NCBI RefSeq assembly: GCF_002234535.1
Contig: NZ_CP022521.1
Span: forward strand, 6,494,001 to 6,558,000
From: Actinoalloteichus hoggarensis
Lineage (GTDB): Bacteria > Actinomycetota > Actinomycetes > Mycobacteriales > Pseudonocardiaceae
Reading direction: 5' to 3'
Length of the DNA stretch: 64,000 nucleotides
How positions within the stretch are numbered: position 1 is the stretch's first letter; each line of letters begins with the position of its first letter. Of this stretch, positions 60,403 to 64,000 are shown in pieces. The notes under the pieces were generated by a model. The model saw only the letters and a list, made by a program, of their open reading frames with translations, was not told where the DNA came from and did not search any database. Both the position numbers and the translations under genes were made by a program.

Positions 60403-62628
60403 TCAGCCGCGTTTCAGGACTCGCGTGGTCCCCGCCGCGGCCGTGGACGCCAGAATCCAGCCGGCGGCGGTCAACACGCCCGCCGTCCACTGCGAGGAAC
60501 CGTCGATACGCCAGACACCGTCATGACCGAGATTCACCACCGGTAACAGCAGATCCGCCGACAGCAGCCACGGATTCCACACCGGATTCTGCCCGTCGTC
60601 GAGCTTGTCCATCCGGTGACCCTCGAACCACCAGGCGCCGCCGAGCCAGAACAGCACCAGCCAACACCCCGCCAACCAGGGTCGATAGCCGTATCCGACG
60701 GTGAACTCCTGCAGTCTGCCCCACAGGCGGCCGACCGGACCCAACGCGGCGAATCGTCGCTTCTGTTTGGCGAACAGCACCCGGTCGGCCTGCTCGTCGT
60801 CCCCGGACTCCCGATAGGACCTCGCCAGCTGCTCATACGGCCACGGCAGATAGCTCGGCAGCACGCGGCGCAGCCAGCCGAGTCGCGTCCGCACCGTCAC
60901 GGGCGGCGCCGCCGCGATGGACTCGAACGCGAAGTCCTCCAGCTCCACGCCGCCCTCCGCCGCCCACAGCTCCGGGGCGTCGGATACCGACGTGGCCTTC
61001 GCCCTGGTCAGGATCACCGATCCCTTCGGCGGCACACCGAACCGGAACACGAAGCGCGGAGCCGACAGGCCGTAGGCGTTCAGGGCGGGCGTGGCGGTGC
61101 TCTGCCGGCCCCGGTCGACGGCGCCGCCCAAGGTCGCCTCGTGGAAGCTCACCCGTTTGCCCGCCTCGACGAGCCGGACCCGGACGCCGCCCGTCGCGAC
61201 GAAGCCCCTGCTGCACAACAGGTCCTTGCCCACGACCGCCACTCGCGCGTCCAGCGACGGCTTGATCGTGCCGTCCTGCCTGCATCGAGGCATGGTGAGC
61301 CGGGCTCCGGTGCAGTCGAGGCTCGAACCGATCTGCGCGTTCTGCAGTCGTACCGAGCCCTCCGCCACGAGGTGCTGGAGGAACAGGCTGCCGCCGACGT
61401 GAAGCCGATCGGCCAGCAGCACGTCCAGCCCTCGGCCGTGCAGTCGTCCGCCGGTGAGTCGGGCGTTGCCCCGGATGCTCGCGTCGACGAGCCGAACCTG
61501 GCCGTAGGCGGTCAGCGGTGACTCGTTGCCGTTCGCCGCGCCGACGCGGGCTCGCGCCTCCAGGTCGCCGCCGATCCGGACCCCGTCGGCCAGCAGCGCC
61601 ACCGGGATGCGCGGCGAGTCGGCCGAGGGGCCGACGGCGGGCGGCGTCGCGACGCTCGCGGGCCGCCCCAGTGTGGCGCCGGAGAGGTGCAGGTGACCAC
61701 CGATCTCGGCCGAGGGCAGCCGGAGGGAGCCGACCACCCGCAGGTCGTCGTCCAGTTCGAGGTTGCCCTCGATGCGGATCCGGTCGGCCACCAGGGCGGC
61801 GTCGGCATCGAGCTCCCCGCTGGGGATGACCGTCATGTGGCGCTCCGAGGTCACCGGGATCGCCAGCCGCGCTCCGGAGAACACGGCGTCTCCGCCGATC
61901 CTCGCGCCGGTCAGCATGATCCGACCCTGGGAGACGAAGCGGTTCCGGCCGGTGTCGCAGAAGAGGTTGCCCGTCACCACCAGCCCGGACGCCTCCAACG
62001 CACAGCCCGCCATGTTGCCGAGCCGCGCACCGGTCAGATGGAGACTGCCGCCGATCTCGGCGCCGCGCAGCCGGACCTCGCCGAACGCCTGCAGCCGAGT
62101 GGCCTGGACGGAGCCTGAGACCTTCAGCCGGGCCGCGAGCAGCGCGTGATCGGGGCTGCCGCGCAGGACGGCGTCGGCCAGCCGAAGGGTGCCGCGGACC
62201 TCTCCGTCGGTGAGGTCGACCACGCCGTCGCTGCGGAATCCGCCCTCCAGCACCAGATCGCTGTCCACGCACATGTTCCGGCCCGACAGCGCGGGCATCC
62301 GGCAGCCTGTCATCCGCAGCCCGGTGATCCGTGACATCTGAAGTTCCACGGGCCCGTCGAACCGGCAGTCCCGGAGGTCGATGAGGTGCCGTACCTCGGC
62401 GGCCTCCAGGTTCAGCTCACCGGTCACCCGGGCACCGATGAGCCGTAAGGCCGGTATGCCCGTCGGCCTGACCCGGTAGAGCCCGGTGAGCAGTCCGCTG
62501 AGGAACGCGCCCCGGATCGACCGGGTGCCGTCGCCGTCGGGCAGCCGTAGGACGTCGCCGCCCGCGAAGCAGCGCAGCACCGCCAGTTCCGGTTCGGTGA
62601 GATCGGCGTGCTTGACGTGATCCGCCAT
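60403..62628 (-). CDS. Beta-helix repeat membrane protein (pentapeptide-like)
   Basis: A 741-residue protein. Residues about 50-560 are a right-handed beta-helix built of irregular coils with patterns such as RLIGARVTGELNLEAAEV, DLTDGEVRGTLRLADAVLRG and RLRGAEIGGSLHLTGARLGN, repeating every 20-40 residues; they resemble pentapeptide and bactofilin-type repeats. Then comes a short helical linker with PWPYEQLARSYRESGDDEQADRVLFAKQKRRFAALG, and the C-terminus has two membrane helices (WLAGCWLVLFWLGGAWWF, LTAAGWILASTAAAG). Homologues in Streptomyces are called membrane-associated oxidoreductase without evidence. ATG 62628. It is divergent from the AI-2E-family gene. The helix may be a scaffold facing the cytoplasm. 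Confidence 0.8.
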   Translation of the reverse strand: MADHVKHADLTEPELAVLRCFAGGDVLRLPDGDGTRSIRGAFLSGLLTGLYRVRPTGIPALRLIGARVTGELNLEAAEVRHLIDLRDCRFDGPVELQMSRITGLRMTGCRMPALSGRNMCVDSDLVLEGGFRSDGVVDLTDGEVRGTLRLADAVLRGSPDHALLAARLKVSGSVQATRLQAFGEVRLRGAEIGGSLHLTGARLGNMAGCALEASGLVVTGNLFCDTGRNRFVSQGRIMLTGARIGGDAVFSGARLAIPVTSERHMTVIPSGELDADAALVADRIRIEGNLELDDDLRVVGSLRLPSAEIGGHLHLSGATLGRPASVATPPAVGPSADSPRIPVALLADGVRIGGDLEARARVGAANGNESPLTAYGQVRLVDASIRGNARLTGGRLHGRGLDVLLADRLHVGGSLFLQHLVAEGSVRLQNAQIGSSLDCTGARLTMPRCRQDGTIKPSLDARVAVVGKDLLCSRGFVATGGVRVRLVEAGKRVSFHEATLGGAVDRGRQSTATPALNAYGLSAPRFVFRFGVPPKGSVILTRAKATSVSDAPELWAAEGGVELEDFAFESIAAAPPVTVRTRLGWLRRVLPSYLPWPYEQLARSYRESGDDEQADRVLFAKQKRRFAALGPVGRLWGRLQEFTVGYGYRPWLAGCWLVLFWLGGAWWFEGHRMDKLDDGQNPVWNPWLLSADLLLPVVNLGHDGVWRIDGSSQWTAGVLTAAGWILASTAAAGTTRVLKRG

Positions 62629-62695
62629 CGAGCCCCCATCGCGGCGAGAGACCGATCCGTGCAGGACGCTCGGACCGGCGAGCTACCGTAAGTAT

Positions 62696-63922
62696 GTGAC
62701 TGAGATGAAGCAGACCAGCCAAGATCCGGTGGATTCGTCGGTACCACGCGGTCTGCAGGTTGCCGGTGCGGTCTGTTGGCGGCTGCTCATCATCGCCGCG
62801 GCGCTGTGGGTGTTGATGTGGATCGTGGTGGCGACGAGAGTCGTCGTGATCCCCATCGCGGTGGCGCTGCTGCTCTCCGCGTTAATGGCGCCCGCCGTCA
62901 ACCGATTGACCAGATCGGGGGTCCCCAGGGGGCTGGCGGCGGGATTCGTCCTGATCGCGGGACTGGCGATCGTGGCGGGCGTGCTGACCTTCGTGATCAG
63001 CGCGTTCACCGATGGCCTGCCCGAGATGGTCGTCCGGCTGACGGCGAGCGTGGAGACGATCCGCAGCTGGCTGATCAACGGCCCGCTCAACCTGGAGCAG
63101 GAGCAGATCGACCAGTTCCTGGCCGGTCTGATCGACATGATCCAGGAGAATCAGGAGATCATCACCTCCGGCGCGCTGTCGACCGCGGCGACGGTCGGCG
63201 AGCTGATGGCGGGCATCCTCCTGACGCTGTTCACCTTGATCTTCTTCCTCTACGACGGTGAGAAGATCTGGTCCTACCTGGTCAAGATCGTGCCTCCGAA
63301 CGTCCGCGCCCGTGTGCACACGGCGGGCACCCGGTCCTTCCGCACGCTGGTCGGCTATGTCCGAGCGACCGCGCTGGTCGCCGTCGTCGACGCGGTGGGC
63401 ATCGGCATCGGTCTGTTGATCCTCGACGTGCCGCTGGCGATCCCGCTGGCCGCACTGGTCTTCCTCGCCGCCTTCGTGCCGATCATCGGCGCCGTGCTCT
63501 CCGGCTCGGTCGCCGTGCTGGTCGCGCTGGTGACGGTGAATCCGGTGACCGCGCTGCTGGTGCTGCTGGTCGTGCTGCTGGTGCAGCAGCTCGAAGGTCA
63601 TGTGCTCCAGCCGCTGCTGCTCGGCAGGGCGGTGCGACTGCACCCGCTCGCGGTGGTCCTCGCCATCGCCGTCGGCGTCGTGCAGGCGGGGATCGCAGGC
63701 GCGTTGCTGGTGGTCCCGCTGCTGGCCGTGCTGAACGCCGCCTTCAAGTCACTTCGGCAGGACGCCGCGAACGAGCCGGAGGAGGAGCCGCAGCGGCCGC
63801 GGCTGACACTGCCCAAGCTGCACCGGCTGAACCCGGGCAGGGCACGCGCCGTGCTGCCCAGGATCCGCAGGCCCGGCACCCGACGTCAGTCGCCCAAGAA
63901 CACGGAGCAGAACGAGAGCTGA
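62696..63922 (+). CDS. AI-2E family transporter
   Basis: A 408-residue AI-2E-family (PerM-like) membrane protein. The usual layout is visible: two N-terminal membrane helices with VVVIPIAVALLLSALMAPAVNRL, a periplasmic-like helical region at about 105-160 (EQEQIDQFLAGLIDMIQENQE), then six more helices with FVPIIGAVLSGSVAVLVAL and QQLEGHVLQPLLLGRAVRLHPLAVVLAI, the family signature. The C-terminal 50 residues are basic and hydrophilic. GTG 62696 lies 6 nt after TACCGT, which could be a -10 element, so the mRNA may be leaderless. Some members export sodium or autoinducers; the substrate here is unknown. Confidence 0.93.
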   Translation: MTEMKQTSQDPVDSSVPRGLQVAGAVCWRLLIIAAALWVLMWIVVATRVVVIPIAVALLLSALMAPAVNRLTRSGVPRGLAAGFVLIAGLAIVAGVLTFVISAFTDGLPEMVVRLTASVETIRSWLINGPLNLEQEQIDQFLAGLIDMIQENQEIITSGALSTAATVGELMAGILLTLFTLIFFLYDGEKIWSYLVKIVPPNVRARVHTAGTRSFRTLVGYVRATALVAVVDAVGIGIGLLILDVPLAIPLAALVFLAAFVPIIGAVLSGSVAVLVALVTVNPVTALLVLLVVLLVQQLEGHVLQPLLLGRAVRLHPLAVVLAIAVGVVQAGIAGALLVVPLLAVLNAAFKSLRQDAANEPEEEPQRPRLTLPKLHRLNPGRARAVLPRIRRPGTRRQSPKNTEQNES

Positions 63923-64000
63923 CCGAGCGCCGCGATCGCGGAGTCGTCCCGAGTCCGCCGGGGTCGTCGGCCGAGGGCGCCGGGAGATCAGGCCATGGTG

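Overview
The window is a chromosomal segment of a very GC-rich actinomycete, most likely a member of the Pseudonocardiaceae (an Actinoalloteichus- or Saccharopolyspora-like organism). I infer this from the GC content, the frequent GTG starts, families such as DUF397, DUF5318, SIMPL and Septum_form, and the order ino1 - padR - DUF5318 - ponA - GT87 - rpsF - ssb - rpsR - rplI - dnaB. That order matches the Mycobacterium tuberculosis Rv0046c-Rv0058 neighbourhood near the replication origin. No tRNA, rRNA, CRISPR array, transposase or phage gene was recognised.

Layout. 1-0.7 kb: 3' end of GTP-dependent PEP carboxykinase. 1.1-3.8 kb: small membrane proteins, a septum-formation-type lipoprotein and an SDR. 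3.8-12.7 kb: a leftward block that looks like a glutamate or glutamate-conjugate scavenging island. It holds an AbgT transporter, an M20 amidohydrolase, a glutamate-type ABC transporter with two paralogous binding lipoproteins, and a second M20 peptidase. 13.3-17.0 kb: a three-gene 2-oxoacid dehydrogenase operon (E1 alpha, E1 beta, E2) closed by a 16-bp terminator stem. 17-24.3 kb: SIMPL protein, a small conserved protein, SDR, PhoX-like Tat phosphatase, erythromycin-esterase-family protein and a DUF1232 membrane protein.

24.4-39.4 kb is the conserved core: inositol phosphate synthase with its PadR regulator, the class A penicillin-binding protein PonA with a very long Pro/Gly/Asn-rich cytoplasmic arm, two GT87-type membrane glycosyltransferases, endonuclease IV, then rpsF-ssb-rpsR-rplI and dnaB. 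The rpsF 5' leader can fold so that its Shine-Dalgarno sequence is paired. The region between rplI and dnaB holds a strong terminator, a pair of mutually exclusive stems and a cluster of three perfect DnaA boxes.

39.5-51.2 kb is an accessory region of small regulated units: methyltransferase-tetR with a double palindromic operator; a divergent XRE regulator and SDR; a ribbon-helix-helix protein with a 14-bp inverted-repeat operator leading a DUF4097-ABC exporter operon; a cytochrome P450; a MerR regulator whose promoter has the 19-bp MerR-type spacer and probably gives a leaderless mRNA; and a fatty acid desaturase. 51.2-64 kb: alpha/beta hydrolase, MFS exporter behind an AT-rich palindrome, a 17-copy heptanucleotide repeat, a Tat-exported protein of unknown function, a PAS/GGDEF-like protein, two low-complexity exported proteins, a beta-helix membrane protein and an AI-2E-family permease.

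All functional calls come from motif and family recognition by eye. No database search was run.
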